Notes: generated by a model from the letters alone, not told the origin. A stretch of 64,000 bases of DNA from Acinetobacter sp. 10FS3-1 (GCF_013343215.1 NZ_CP039144.1:248001-312000), one strand, 5' to 3'. Counted from the stretch's first letter, positions 47,350 to 56,134 are shown. Translations and numbers: made by a program.

Positions 47350-47931
47350 TTAAATATCAACAACTATTACTGATACTAATGAATCACATATTGATAGAAG
47401 TTTTTTTGGGTCCTTATGATGTTTTTCCATTACAGCAATACCTCGTAAAAAGGTAAATATTAGTTCTGCTGCATCTTTTGGAGGTAATCTAAGTTCATCA
47501 ACAAATTTAGGATTAGAAAGTATAAGAGTAATTATTTCTGTCATATCTGTAACGAATGAAGAAATTTTACCTTGAATTAATTCATTGGTTAAATCTATTT
47601 CAATTAATATTTTTGTTGTTAAACAACCTTTAGGTTTTTCACCTCCCGTCATATTATCTATAGCAGCTTTAAATAAGCCATTAATAATATCTTTAAGAGT
47701 ATCACCTACCATATTACTTTCAACGCTTTTTATAAAGCGTTCAATATAAATATCATAAGCTAGTAAGAAAAGTTCATCTTTACCTTTGTACGCATTGTAA
47801 AGAGACCCCCGTTGTATTCCAGTCTCTTTTGAAATGTCATTGAGAGAAGTGGCTTGCCATCCATTTTTCCAAAATAGATCGAGTACTGTTCCCAATAATT
47901 GCTGTTCATCAAACTTTCTGATTCCAGACAT
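47350..47931 (-). CDS. TetR-family transcriptional repressor
   Basis: 193 residues. The N-terminal TetR DNA-binding domain spans about 9-52, with the helix-turn-helix TSLNDISKETGIQRGSLYN (about 28-46) followed by KDELFLLAYD. The C-terminal ligand domain is of the TetR_C type with GCLTTK near 100. Divergent from the cupin gene with a 43-bp perfect palindrome between them, so it probably represses both directions until a small ligand binds. Confidence 0.92.
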   Translation of the reverse strand: MSGIRKFDEQQLLGTVLDLFWKNGWQATSLNDISKETGIQRGSLYNAYKGKDELFLLAYDIYIERFIKSVESNMVGDTLKDIINGLFKAAIDNMTGGEKPKGCLTTKILIEIDLTNELIQGKISSFVTDMTEIITLILSNPKFVDELRLPPKDAAELIFTFLRGIAVMEKHHKDPKKLLSICDSLVSVIVVDI

Positions 47932-47963
47932 ATTTACCTCTTGACTAAAAATTAATCTTTGAC

Positions 47964-48006
47964 AATACTGTCAAGAATGATCTGAGAGATCATTCTTGAC
48001 AGTATT
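47964..48006. promoter_or_regulatory. 43-bp perfect palindrome, TetR operator
   Basis: Two exact 20-bp arms (47964-47983 and 47987-48006) are separated by GAG. The right arm contains a TTGACA (47996-48001) that can serve as -35 for the cupin operon, and the left arm contains its mirror image for the TetR gene. The symmetry and position between the divergent genes fit an operator that shuts both promoters. Confidence 0.85.
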
Positions 48007-48045
48007 CTAGTAATTAATGGATTATTTAATAAGGACTGTAAGCAC

Positions 48046-49065
48046 ATGTTAGACAATCAAAAACATCAATATTTAAACATTGTAGATCATAACTTTCATA
48101 ACGGCAAAATTACACTTGAGTTGCTTGAGGCTGCTACTGAAGGTTTTACAAAACCTGCCTTATTCAGAAAATTAGCACCAATAGATCCAAAATTAAAAAC
48201 TGAAGAGTTCTTTCAGCAAATTGATGGTGATTTACAATTACAGTGGCGTACCAAATCAAGTGACTCTGCCGTTACGATGCGTGGTGAAGATGGGGAGTCC
48301 GATTATAATTATGTAACTGGAAAGATCGGGACGGGCAAAGAGTTTCTAGATGACTTATTCTCAAAAAAACTTGATGTTTATTCACATCTTGGCACGATAT
48401 CTTCTGGATATTCAGATCCATATCCATGGGGAAAGCTTGCTTTTAATAAGGTTAAGGAATCAATCTTCAGTAACTCATGGTTTGACGTCCCTAATTGGGT
48501 CGTTACAGGCCACATTTTCCTTGGGAATAGTACACAAGAATATGGTGAGCCTTCTAATGGAGCAGTTGGAAGTGACTGGCATATGTTCCCAACACTTAAT
48601 ATTTTCGTAATGGTTGCCGGTGAAAAAAAATGGTCTACTCGACCACCTGAAATCGGTGATCAATATGAAGATTATGATTTGATGTTCTCTTCAAGTAGTG
48701 GCCGAGAAGCACCAGGTGCAGATTTTGAAGCTGACACTTTTACTCTACAGCCAGGCGATGTATTAATAAATCCACCATTTGAGTGGCATAAGGTTTTAAA
48801 TGCAAAGGGGCTATCAATTGGAGCAGCATTCCGAGTAATCGATAAAACATATTTAAAACAATTAGAAGATCGTAAAAATCTTGATTTAAATCGCGTAGAT
48901 ATTGAAGCTGACTTTGCTAATAACGAAGAGCTTGCCCATTTTCTCACAAGTGTAAGTTATGCATCAAAAGATTTAAAAAGATCTCAAATGCTATTGAATG
49001 ATATTGAATATGCTTATTTGCGAAAAAAAGGTTCAGTTAATTCAATTGAAATTGGTCATAAATAA
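48046..49065 (+). CDS. Cupin/JmjC-like oxygenase family protein, metal-site acid replaced
   Basis: 339 residues. The region WHMFPTLNIFVMVAGEKKW (about 178-196) aligns with the JmjC/cupin_8 pattern H.D....N....v.G.K.w, and PPFEWHKV gives the distal histidine (H248). The first metal histidine is H179 and the conserved Asn is N185, but the acid two residues after H179 is Phe (F181). Enzymes of this fold are Fe(II)/2-oxoglutarate hydroxylases; loss of the acid is known in related halogenases. First gene of the cargo operon. Substrate unknown. Confidence 0.78.
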   Translation: MLDNQKHQYLNIVDHNFHNGKITLELLEAATEGFTKPALFRKLAPIDPKLKTEEFFQQIDGDLQLQWRTKSSDSAVTMRGEDGESDYNYVTGKIGTGKEFLDDLFSKKLDVYSHLGTISSGYSDPYPWGKLAFNKVKESIFSNSWFDVPNWVVTGHIFLGNSTQEYGEPSNGAVGSDWHMFPTLNIFVMVAGEKKWSTRPPEIGDQYEDYDLMFSSSSGREAPGADFEADTFTLQPGDVLINPPFEWHKVLNAKGLSIGAAFRVIDKTYLKQLEDRKNLDLNRVDIEADFANNEELAHFLTSVSYASKDLKRSQMLLNDIEYAYLRKKGSVNSIEIGHK

Positions 49066-49131
49066 ATAGATAGATAAATTGTAACATCTCACTTTATCTG
49101 TGAGATGTTATTTTCAAAGAAGGAAGACCCC

Positions 49132-49551
49132 ATGAATATTGAAAATAATGTATTTCCACTTACTTCAAAAGAGAAAATTAGATACTCAGATACTGATCGT
49201 CAAGGCCACGTTAATAATTCTAATTTTTCAACTTTCTTAGAAACAGGACGTGTGGAACTTTTATATGATCCAAACAAGATAAGCAAACCTCAAACAGCAG
49301 AGTTTGTCATTGCTAAGCTCAACATAGAGTATAAAAAAGAAATATTATGGCCAGGCTATATAGAAATATTTACCGCAGTAAAATCAGTAGGCAAAAGCTC
49401 TGTAACTCTCCTACAAAGAATATGCCAAAACGATAGTGTTTGTGCAGAAGCTGAAACCATTATTGTACAGGTCTGTAGTATTTCGAAGAAGTCAAAAGTG
49501 TTTGATGATGTAGTACTAAGTCAATTAAACAACCTTAAAATTCCGCATTAA
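49132..49551 (+). CDS. 4-hydroxybenzoyl-CoA-thioesterase-fold acyl-CoA thioesterase
   Basis: 139 residues from the ATG at 49132, preceded by AAGGAAGA; the ORF opens further upstream at 49105. Hotdog-fold signature RYSDTDRQGHVNNSNF with the catalytic Asp in YSDTD and GHVNN. Length fits single-domain 4HBT thioesterases, which hydrolyse short or aromatic acyl-CoA. Second gene of the cargo operon. Confidence 0.88.
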   Translation: MNIENNVFPLTSKEKIRYSDTDRQGHVNNSNFSTFLETGRVELLYDPNKISKPQTAEFVIAKLNIEYKKEILWPGYIEIFTAVKSVGKSSVTLLQRICQNDSVCAEAETIIVQVCSISKKSKVFDDVVLSQLNNLKIPH

Positions 49552-49583
49552 CCAATTAAATTGTTGATATAAAAGGAACTTAT

Positions 49584-50516
49584 ATGGCATTAAAAAATAA
49601 ATATTTAATTGGAGTTATTTATGGATTGATGGCTTCGATAATTTGGGCAGCCTTTCCAGTCATGACAAGATTTGGAGTAGCTAAATCTAATTTTGATGAA
49701 TGGGATATGACTTTTATAAGGTTTTTTTTATCTGGTCTTATTGCTATTCCATACTTACTTTTTAAGTTTAAGAGTCAAAATCCGGTAAAAGTGCCTCTAC
49801 ATAGTATTATAATTATGACTATAGGTTTAGGTGCACCTTATATGTATGTGATTTCTTCAGGATTAAAACTTGCACCAGTTGAACAATTTGCAGTCGTGAC
49901 ACCATCAAGTATGATTGCTTTTTCATTGCTATTAAGTATTATATTTTTTAAAACTAAGATACACTTAAATGAATATATTGGTATCTCAATAATTTTATTT
50001 GGGGTTCTATTAATAGGTTTTATTTCATTTGGAACATCAAGCTTATATTCATACCTATTTTTCTTGTTGGGTGGTGCAATGTGGGCTGCATACACCGTAG
50101 TTTCAAAACATTATTGTAGCTCACCACTTTATGCAACAATGATTGTATCTTTTTATTCTCTTATTTTATATCTTCCCATTTATTTATATAAAAAGTCCTT
50201 TGATATTTTTTTTATATCACCAGATATATTAATACCTCAATTAATTTATCAGGGAATATTTGTTTCTATAATTGCTCTTTTTTTCTACAGCCAATCAGTA
50301 TTAATATTAGGTGCGACAAGTGGTTCCGTATTTGCAGCACTTGTTCCAGCTTTAGCGACTATAACATCTGCATTAACTCTCAATGAATTCCCTGAAATAA
50401 GTTCAATTTTAGGTTTATTTATTATCTCAATTGGAATGATGATCACCGTAATAAAATTTAATGGAAATTTAGTATTTAAAAAAACCAATGTTAAAGGAAG
50501 GAAAGAAAATGATTAA
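49584..50516 (+). CDS. EamA-family (DMT) transporter
   Basis: 310 residues with ten predicted membrane segments in two EamA repeats (IWAAFPVMTRFG near residue 18 and GGAMWAAYTVVSKHY near 157). DMT transporters export small metabolites or amino acids. It overlaps the reductase gene by eight bases. In this operon it would export the pathway product (inference). Confidence 0.9.
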   Translation: MALKNKYLIGVIYGLMASIIWAAFPVMTRFGVAKSNFDEWDMTFIRFFLSGLIAIPYLLFKFKSQNPVKVPLHSIIIMTIGLGAPYMYVISSGLKLAPVEQFAVVTPSSMIAFSLLLSIIFFKTKIHLNEYIGISIILFGVLLIGFISFGTSSLYSYLFFLLGGAMWAAYTVVSKHYCSSPLYATMIVSFYSLILYLPIYLYKKSFDIFFISPDILIPQLIYQGIFVSIIALFFYSQSVLILGATSGSVFAALVPALATITSALTLNEFPEISSILGLFIISIGMMITVIKFNGNLVFKKTNVKGRKEND

Positions 50517-51246
50517 AACAGCTTTGATAACTGGTGGGATGGGTGGTATTGGTGAGATTGTTGCCAAAAAACTTCATGATGCTGGGTATAGAGTCATAGT
50601 GACACACTCATCCAGAAATACTAGAAAAAAAATGTGGCAAGCAGATTGCCTTAAAGCTGGTTATGATTTTATTTGTGTTGAAGTTGATGTTGAGGATATA
50701 GAGTCTACTCGGAAAATGGCTAATCATATTGCAGATTTAGGTTATCACGTAGATATTATTATTAATAATGCTGGAATAACTAAAGACATTTCATTCAAAA
50801 AGATGACTTATGATGATTGGAACATAGTAATCAGAACCAACCTTGACTCACTCTATAATGTTACAAGTCAATTTATAAATAAAATGATTGAAAAGAATTG
50901 GGGAAGAGTCATTAATATCTCTTCAATTAATGGATCTAAGGGTCAATTTGGCCAGACGAATTATGCTGCTTCTAAAGCTGGTGTTATAGGTTTTACTAAA
51001 TCATTAGCTTTAGAGGTAGCTGATAAAGGGATTACTGTTAATTGCATATCTCCAGGTTATCAAGAAACAGCTATGGTTAATGCCGTAGACCCCTTAATAC
51101 TTCAACAGATTATTTCCACAATACCTATGAAAAGATTAGGACAACCTAGAGAAATTGCTGATTTAGTATTGTATCTATGTAGTGATACTTCTGAATTCAT
51201 GACTGGAGCTAATCTACATATTAATGGTGGACAGTATATGGGATGA
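50509..51246 (+). CDS. phaB: Acetoacetyl-CoA reductase-like SDR (PhaB type)
   Basis: 245 residues from the ATG at 50509 with AAGGAAGG upstream. NADPH-binding TGGMGGIG (8-15), NNAG (86-89), N111, S139, Y152 and K156 form the classical SDR set. The blocks FKKMTYDDWN, NGSKGQFGQTNYAASKAG and ISPGYQETAMV are those of PhaB acetoacetyl-CoA reductases, which make (R)-3-hydroxybutyryl-CoA; general FabG is the alternative. No PHA synthase or thiolase is next to it. Confidence 0.82.
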   Translation: MIKTALITGGMGGIGEIVAKKLHDAGYRVIVTHSSRNTRKKMWQADCLKAGYDFICVEVDVEDIESTRKMANHIADLGYHVDIIINNAGITKDISFKKMTYDDWNIVIRTNLDSLYNVTSQFINKMIEKNWGRVINISSINGSKGQFGQTNYAASKAGVIGFTKSLALEVADKGITVNCISPGYQETAMVNAVDPLILQQIISTIPMKRLGQPREIADLVLYLCSDTSEFMTGANLHINGGQYMG

Positions 51247-51294
51247 ATGGATTTTTCCATCCTTAAACTGTTTAATTTAATATAGGAAGTTTAT

Positions 51295-51354
51295 ATGAAT
51301 TCGATATTAAAGCAGACTACTTTCGCTAATGATAAAATTAAATTACAACTGTAA
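51295..51354 (+). pseudogene. Short reading frame before the IS, possible truncated cargo gene
   Basis: An ATG with a good ribosome site (AGGAAGT) opens a frame of only 19 codons (MNSILKQTTFAND...) that stops 8 bp before the IS end. It may be the start of a fifth cargo gene whose rest was lost when the IS arrived, with the stop created later or at the junction. Confidence 0.35.
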
Positions 51355-51362
51355 TTTAGAGC

Positions 51363-52400
51363 GGCTTTGTTGCACAAACCTACCTCTAAGGGCTTATTCA
51401 GCAATATAATTCTCAAATGAATAAGCCCACACCTAAGATTTATCGTGCAACCAATTGGTCATCCTACAATCGCGCTTTGATCAATCGTGGTAAATTAACA
51501 ATTTGGTTTGATCCGGAAACGCAATGGTATGCGCAGCCAAAAGGTAAACATGGTCGCAATCAAACTTATTCTGATGCTGCTATCCAATGCTGTCTGATGA
51601 TTAAATCTCTATTCCATCTATCTTTACGTATGGTCAATGGCTTTGTTCAAAGTCTCATTCATCTTTGTAGATTAGATGGACAGCCCCAGATTATTCCACT
51701 ATTTGTAGAAGACAAAAGCATATTGATATTGCAATTAATTATCAAAAAAGCAGTAATGGTCTCCACCTACTCGTCGATTCTACTGGCTTAAAGTTTTTAG
51801 GTGAAGGCGAATGGAAACGTAAAAAACATCAGCCTGAATATCGGCGCCAATGGCGTAAATTACATATTGGTATCGATGCTGAAACCCTTCAAATACGCGC
51901 TATTCAGCTCACAAGCAACAATGTGAGTGATTCACAGGTGCTTGGTGATTTACTTGATCAGATTCCATAAGAAGAACAGATAGACTCCGTCTATACTGAT
52001 GGGGCTTATGACACCAAGCAATGCCATCAGGTAATCGCAGACCGACAAGCGCATGCGGTGATTCCACCAAGAAAAAATGCGAAACCTTGGAAAGATACAA
52101 AGATTAGCTCGCTAGAGCGAAATGAATTACTTCGAACCGTTGAACGTTTAGGCAGGACACTATGGAAAAAATGGTCAGGCTATCACCGTCGCAGTTTGGT
52201 TGAAACCAAGATGCATTGCATCAAATTATTAGGCGAAAAATTAATGACAAGAAGCTTTCCCAGTCAAGTAAATGAAATTCATGCTCGTGTAGCCGTATTA
52301 AATAAATTTACGGAAATTGGCCGACCACATACCCAAGTTATGCCTTAAATTTGAGTGGCTTAGAATAACTCTACCTTTAAAGACTTTATGCAACAAAGCC
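51363..52400 (+). mobile_element. IS5-family (IS903 group, IS17-like) insertion sequence
   Basis: 1038 bp bounded by 16-bp inverted repeats GGCTTTGTTGCACAAA (51363-51378) and, inverted, GGCTTTGTTGCATAAA (52385-52400), one mismatch. Size and ends are those of the IS17-like IS903-group elements of Acinetobacter (from memory). Flanking 9-mers (ATTTAGAGC and TCTGACAGT) do not match, so no target duplication remains. Confidence 0.85.
51417..52348 (+). pseudogene. Inactivated IS5-family transposase
   Basis: Starts MNKPTPKIYRATNWSSYN and is collinear with IS903-group transposases but is broken twice: a frame change at about 51665-51720, after which the correct protein (VDSTGLKFLGEG...) continues in another frame, and an in-frame TAA at 51968-51970 (expected Gln). 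The DDE parts are still readable: LLVDSTGLK, VYTDGAYD and SLVETKMHC. The element cannot move on its own. Confidence 0.85.
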
Positions 52401-52439
52401 TCTGACAGTTACCATTTGTCACTATGTTGTTGTGCTATT

Positions 52440-52465
52440 TTCACAATCTAACAATATAATGTGAA
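52440..52465 (+). promoter_or_regulatory. Promoter/operator of the toxin-antitoxin operon
   Basis: A perfect -10 box TATAAT (52455-52460) lies inside an inverted repeat TTCACA...TGTGAA (52440-52445 and 52460-52465), 34 bp upstream of the antitoxin start. This is the place for autorepression by the antitoxin. Confidence 0.6.
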
Positions 52466-52493
52466 TATGCAACACAAATAGAGGGCTTCAAAA

Positions 52494-52862
52494 ATGTCTG
52501 ATGTTGTTGAAAGACCAAAAGTAGATCGGAAAGCTGTACTCTCCAAAGCCTTATTAAATGCAGCCGATCAGCTCAAGATCAATCAAGCTGATCTTGCCGA
52601 GGTGATTGGTGTTCACCGTACTGCAATTAGCAAATTGAAAAAGAAACCTGATCTGGACCCGGATTCTAAAGCCGGAGAATTAGCAGTGTTGTTTATTCGC
52701 TTATATCGTGGTGTGTACGCACTCAACGGCGGTAATCAGGATTGGATGCTTCGCTTCCTTAATTCACCTAACAAAGCAACTGGCGGTGTGCCGGCGCAGC
52801 AAATCAAGACCGTTCAAGGTCTAGTGCATGTAGTTCAGTATTTAGATGCAATGCCAGGATAA
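52494..52862 (+). CDS. Xre/MbcA/ParS-family antitoxin
   Basis: 122 residues. Helix-turn-helix at about 28-52 (LKINQADLAEVIGVHRTAISKL), then the toxin-binding domain (DUF2384 type) with WMLRFLNSPNKATGGVPAQ and a final G.v.Vv.yLDAM.G. First gene of a two-gene operon; the RES toxin starts 9 bp after its stop. It should neutralise the toxin and repress the operon. Confidence 0.9.
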   Translation: MSDVVERPKVDRKAVLSKALLNAADQLKINQADLAEVIGVHRTAISKLKKKPDLDPDSKAGELAVLFIRLYRGVYALNGGNQDWMLRFLNSPNKATGGVPAQQIKTVQGLVHVVQYLDAMPG

Positions 52863-52871
52863 GGATAACGA

Positions 52872-53636
52872 ATGAAAGCTACGGACAGCATTTGGAAAGC
52901 ATGTCGCGGTGAAGAGCAGATAGTTCCAGTATCAGGTGTACTGTTTCGCATGGTTAAAAAACTGGAACAGATCGCCACCTGGCAAATTGTGGAAAATCTG
53001 GGTGAACAGGCTGAACTTGAAGATTTGATCGAAGAAAAGATATCGGCAGTATCAAGCCTACCTAAAGAAGATGAACTACACATTCTGTTAAAAGCACCGT
53101 TTCAATATCCACCGTTAGAATGGGGTTCTCGATTTGGGCGTACCCATGAGCCGAGTATTTTTTATGGTGGGTGTAGTGTTGACGCGACATTGGCTGAATT
53201 GGCTTACTATCGTTTTGTTTATTTGCAAAATATAGATACTAATTCTGGGGAATCAATGCAGTCACAACATTTGATGTTCTCAGTTGGCTATCAGTCAGAG
53301 AAGGGTATTCGATTACAGGACCCGCCATTTGATCAGCACCATGATTTGATTGCGCATCCATCTAATTACAGTCGTGCTCAACAATTAGGTGCTGAAATGC
53401 GTGTGGCAGAAGTTGAAGTGTTTGAATACCCATCTTCACGAGCTGCTGATCATGCGCCTTGTGTTGGTATTTTCACACCAGGTAACTTCACTCAAAACTA
53501 TCCTCTGTCACAGGAAGAGTGGCTAAGTGAGTTGACTAGGGATACCGTGACATTCAAATCAATGGGTAGCCGTCTTGTTAAGACATATTCAATCAGTGAT
53601 TTTTTTCACAACGGCGAATTTCCAAGACCGGCTTAA
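52872..53636 (+). CDS. RES-domain toxin
   Basis: 254 residues. The RES core includes GSRFGRTHEPSIFYGGCS and DATLAELAYYRFVY, giving the conserved Arg and Glu of RES proteins; the Ser region lies further on. RES toxins paired with Xre antitoxins consume NAD+. It forms a plasmid-maintenance module with the upstream antitoxin. Slightly longer than minimal RES domains because of an N-terminal extension of about 85 residues, which is usual in this subgroup. Confidence 0.88.
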   Translation: MKATDSIWKACRGEEQIVPVSGVLFRMVKKLEQIATWQIVENLGEQAELEDLIEEKISAVSSLPKEDELHILLKAPFQYPPLEWGSRFGRTHEPSIFYGGCSVDATLAELAYYRFVYLQNIDTNSGESMQSQHLMFSVGYQSEKGIRLQDPPFDQHHDLIAHPSNYSRAQQLGAEMRVAEVEVFEYPSSRAADHAPCVGIFTPGNFTQNYPLSQEEWLSELTRDTVTFKSMGSRLVKTYSISDFFHNGEFPRPA

Positions 53637-53642
53637 CCCATA

Positions 53643-53672
53643 AAAAAAGCACCGATCACCGGTACTTTTTTA
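53643..53672. terminator. Bidirectional terminator
   Basis: AAAAAGCACCG and CGGTACTTTTTT stem between the convergent RES and lipoprotein genes. Confidence 0.75.
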
Positions 53673-53692
53673 TTGTCAGGCAGTTGTTCTAG

Positions 53693-54076
53693 TTAATGTC
53701 CATGATCGTCGTGTTCATCAGTATGCGATTGCGGAGCAGAATTACGTTTCTTGTACGATGCCTGGATAGCCAAAGCTTCTTCATACGCTTGGGTTGTAAA
53801 TAATAGGGATGAATCATACGGCAAACCTTGATCTACCAGACGTTTTGCGTGTGATACAAAAATCGGATGCTCATTGTAATTCGGTACTTTAACCTCTGTT
53901 TTAGCAGGGTTTACCGGTGTATTAGAAAATAATTCTGCCATTTTCTCAGCATCAGCCAATACCACTTTTGCTTCTTCTGCATGCAGCCTTTCAATTGCTT
54001 CTTTATCCGAGATCACTTCGACACTGCATCCGGCTAATACGGCGCATGTTGCCAAAATCGTAAATATTTTAATCAT
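53693..54076 (-). CDS. Small lipoprotein with His-rich tail
   Basis: 127 residues. Lipoprotein signal with lipobox LAGC (C17), helical body, and a C-terminal tail SHTDEHDDHGH that could bind metal. Outer-membrane or periplasmic. Could serve as an entry-exclusion or metal-handling lipoprotein; no family recognised. Divergent from the 54200 gene. Confidence 0.75.
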   Translation of the reverse strand: MIKIFTILATCAVLAGCSVEVISDKEAIERLHAEEAKVVLADAEKMAELFSNTPVNPAKTEVKVPNYNEHPIFVSHAKRLVDQGLPYDSSLLFTTQAYEEALAIQASYKKRNSAPQSHTDEHDDHGH

Positions 54077-54199
54077 CTATATATGCCTGACAGGTCATTT
54101 GCAGACATTATAGAGTAATTATAAGCAGTTTTAACAGTGCAAAAAGACTGATAATATGATGCGGGTCAGTCGTGTACGACACTTGGAAATTAATAAGAA

Positions 54200-55102
54200 A
54201 TGAAGAACGATGCTGCTGTAATCAACGCGGAGCCATCCGTTAGTCGTCTATCTGCTGTATTGCAGAAATTGACAAAGAAGCCTGATGCAGATGAATTTTT
54301 TGAAGCGAATATCCGTTCACTTCTGGACCCGGAAATGGACCCTAAAGATATGGGTTTTTTCCAACGTCTAAATACATACCTATATCAGTTTACCCATTAC
54401 ACCAAGTTAATTGACCAAGATATTAAATCCTGGCGAACCAACCAGATTCTTTATCTATTGCTTTATCTGGGTGGCTTAGTTGCGATTCCAGTCTGGTTGC
54501 TTGTTCTTGAGATGGCGCAATTCGGGAAAAGTGGTTTGGCAGAAACTTGGACCTTCATGTTCTTGTATAGTCTGGTACTGCTTACCGGTATCACGTTTTC
54601 GCACAAGACCCTTAAAAAGATCAAGCTGATCAATGATTCAAGAAAGAAGCTTTTTGATAAAGCTGCTGATGTAATCCGTGCTTGTAAGCAATACAACGTG
54701 GCTATGTTTCTGGACAAAAATAATGGAACCACACCAGGTTTTGATAAAGACCTTAATCTGGTACTGCAACTCAGTGATGTTCTGGATACTGAATTTCCTA
54801 CGATCAGCAAAAGCTACGTTAAATATTTAGTGCAAAATGAGCATTTCGATTATCAGAACCTTGCCGGGATTATTCGTGCACACCACGCGCTCTATACCAA
54901 CCGAATCAAAACCGATGCTGAACATGCTCAACAACAGCGTGACGAGTATTTCCGATTTGCTGATAAAAATGAGTTAAACAGTAGCTTGGTACGCAATATT
55001 GAAGAAGAGATTTTGGAACGTCATATTGACCAGATCAAAAGTCTGCATAAGTTTTACAGCTTACGTCTCCTTGATATGCAAAGTAAGAAGAAAAAAGCCT
55101 AA
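54200..55102 (+). CDS. Two-span membrane protein of unknown function
   Basis: 300 residues. Cytoplasmic N-terminus of about 80 residues, two membrane segments (about 83-105 and 116-134), then a long helical C-terminal domain with a basic end. Single-gene unit ending at a terminator. Confidence 0.75.
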   Translation: MKNDAAVINAEPSVSRLSAVLQKLTKKPDADEFFEANIRSLLDPEMDPKDMGFFQRLNTYLYQFTHYTKLIDQDIKSWRTNQILYLLLYLGGLVAIPVWLLVLEMAQFGKSGLAETWTFMFLYSLVLLTGITFSHKTLKKIKLINDSRKKLFDKAADVIRACKQYNVAMFLDKNNGTTPGFDKDLNLVLQLSDVLDTEFPTISKSYVKYLVQNEHFDYQNLAGIIRAHHALYTNRIKTDAEHAQQQRDEYFRFADKNELNSSLVRNIEEEILERHIDQIKSLHKFYSLRLLDMQSKKKKA

Positions 55103-55124
55103 TGCCAATTTTTAGGCAATAAAA

Positions 55125-55152
55125 AAAACCCGCAATTATGGCGGGTTTTTTA
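55125..55152. terminator. Bidirectional terminator
   Basis: AACCCGC-AATTATG-GCGGGTT with A- and T-runs between convergent genes. Confidence 0.85.
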
Positions 55153-55176
55153 TTGGGTAAAATATTATTCAGAAAT

Positions 55177-55314
55177 TTAAAAACCAATTTCATAGTAGTT
55201 GGTTCCAGTACATCGTAAGGTTGTACCTTTGCCATCTTTGTCCTTGATGCGTAATGTTAGATCATTTAGCTTTGAATCGCTAAACCCGGCAGTAAAAGTA
55301 TATTGGATAGCCAT
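55177..55314 (-). CDS. Small protein of 45 residues
   Basis: The ATG at 55314 has AGGA six bases upstream (an ATG at 55320 is too close to it). It encodes a short, soluble protein starting MAIQYTFTAGFSDSK and ending TNYYEIGF, with beta-strand character and one cysteine. It lies 18 bp downstream of the 55333 gene on the same strand, so they are co-transcribed. Regular composition and spacing make it a believable gene. Confidence 0.6.
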   Translation of the reverse strand: MAIQYTFTAGFSDSKLNDLTLRIKDKDGKGTTLRCTGTNYYEIGF

Positions 55315-55332
55315 AGTCATTCCTGATAGGGT

Positions 55333-56031
55333 TTATTTAGCCTTTTCAGCTTCCAGTTCTTCGGACAATTTCTTGCTTAAAGTCAGGACAGCAAGTTTGC
55401 CATTAGGACGTTCATACAGGCGTTTAGTTACACCTTCTGCATTTTCAATCACCAGATTCTTACGACCATAGATTTTGTCTAGTTCTGCAAGTTTCTCAAT
55501 ATCGCTGCTAAGTAAGGCTTTAGTAATCACTGCAATGTCTTGTTCTGTTAGTTCATTATGCTTAACACCATCATTCACAGTGCTCTTCATAGAACTCAAG
55601 AAAGCCGTTGCTTGTGCAATAGGAGACATAGGCGGGTTTTTCGCTTGCTGAACAGACCACTCGTTCACTGTTTTGGCAATCTCAGGCGCACCTGTCAGTT
55701 CCTCAGTGCTTACCGTTTCCGCTTCTTCCTCAGGTTTAACGGTAGCAGGAGATTTACCACTACGAGCCAGTATTTCTTCATACTCTTTACGCTGTTCAGC
55801 CATGATACGCTCACGGCGTTCATCATCCTTAATATAGATTGGGCTAGACCCGAATAAGCCATATTCTTTGATAATTCCACCTACAGTATTATTGTAGAAG
55901 TCTTTAACAGCACCCCCACCCATAATAACACCCCAAAGTATTGCGCAAATGATCGCGGGTGCTGCTAGGGCTACAAAGGCAACAATAATCGCTCTAATCG
56001 CTTGCATCTTGAAATTCTCTTTAGTACACAC
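55333..56031 (-). CDS. Membrane-anchored protein of unknown function
   Basis: 232 residues from the ATG at 56031 (or 224 from an internal ATG at 56007). One hydrophobic segment (about 12-37) containing a GG-rich end, then a charged helical domain with a Glu/Pro-rich linker. Divergent from the 56135 gene. No family recognised. Confidence 0.72.
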   Translation of the reverse strand: MCTKENFKMQAIRAIIVAFVALAAPAIICAILWGVIMGGGAVKDFYNNTVGGIIKEYGLFGSSPIYIKDDERRERIMAEQRKEYEEILARSGKSPATVKPEEEAETVSTEELTGAPEIAKTVNEWSVQQAKNPPMSPIAQATAFLSSMKSTVNDGVKHNELTEQDIAVITKALLSSDIEKLAELDKIYGRKNLVIENAEGVTKRLYERPNGKLAVLTLSKKLSEELEAEKAK

Positions 56032-56053
56032 ATTCTTATAAGTTTTTATTATA

Positions 56054-56082
56054 TTGACTTATGCCATGTTTTGAAATAGATA
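56054..56082 (+). promoter_or_regulatory. Promoter of the TTGACT-TATGCCATG family
   Basis: TTGACT, 17-bp spacer starting TATGCCATGTTTT, then TAGATA, 52 bp upstream of the 56135 start. Confidence 0.6.
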
Positions 56083-56134
56083 TTTTGTCTTTTTTAGGTT
56101 AATATCCTTCACAATTTATCTATAGTTGGAAACC

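Noticed and set aside
48046..51246. A polyhydroxyalkanoate (PHA) synthesis operon
   Set aside because: Only the PhaB-like reductase is present. There is no synthase (phaC), thiolase (phaA) or granule protein, and the neighbours point to free acid and export instead.
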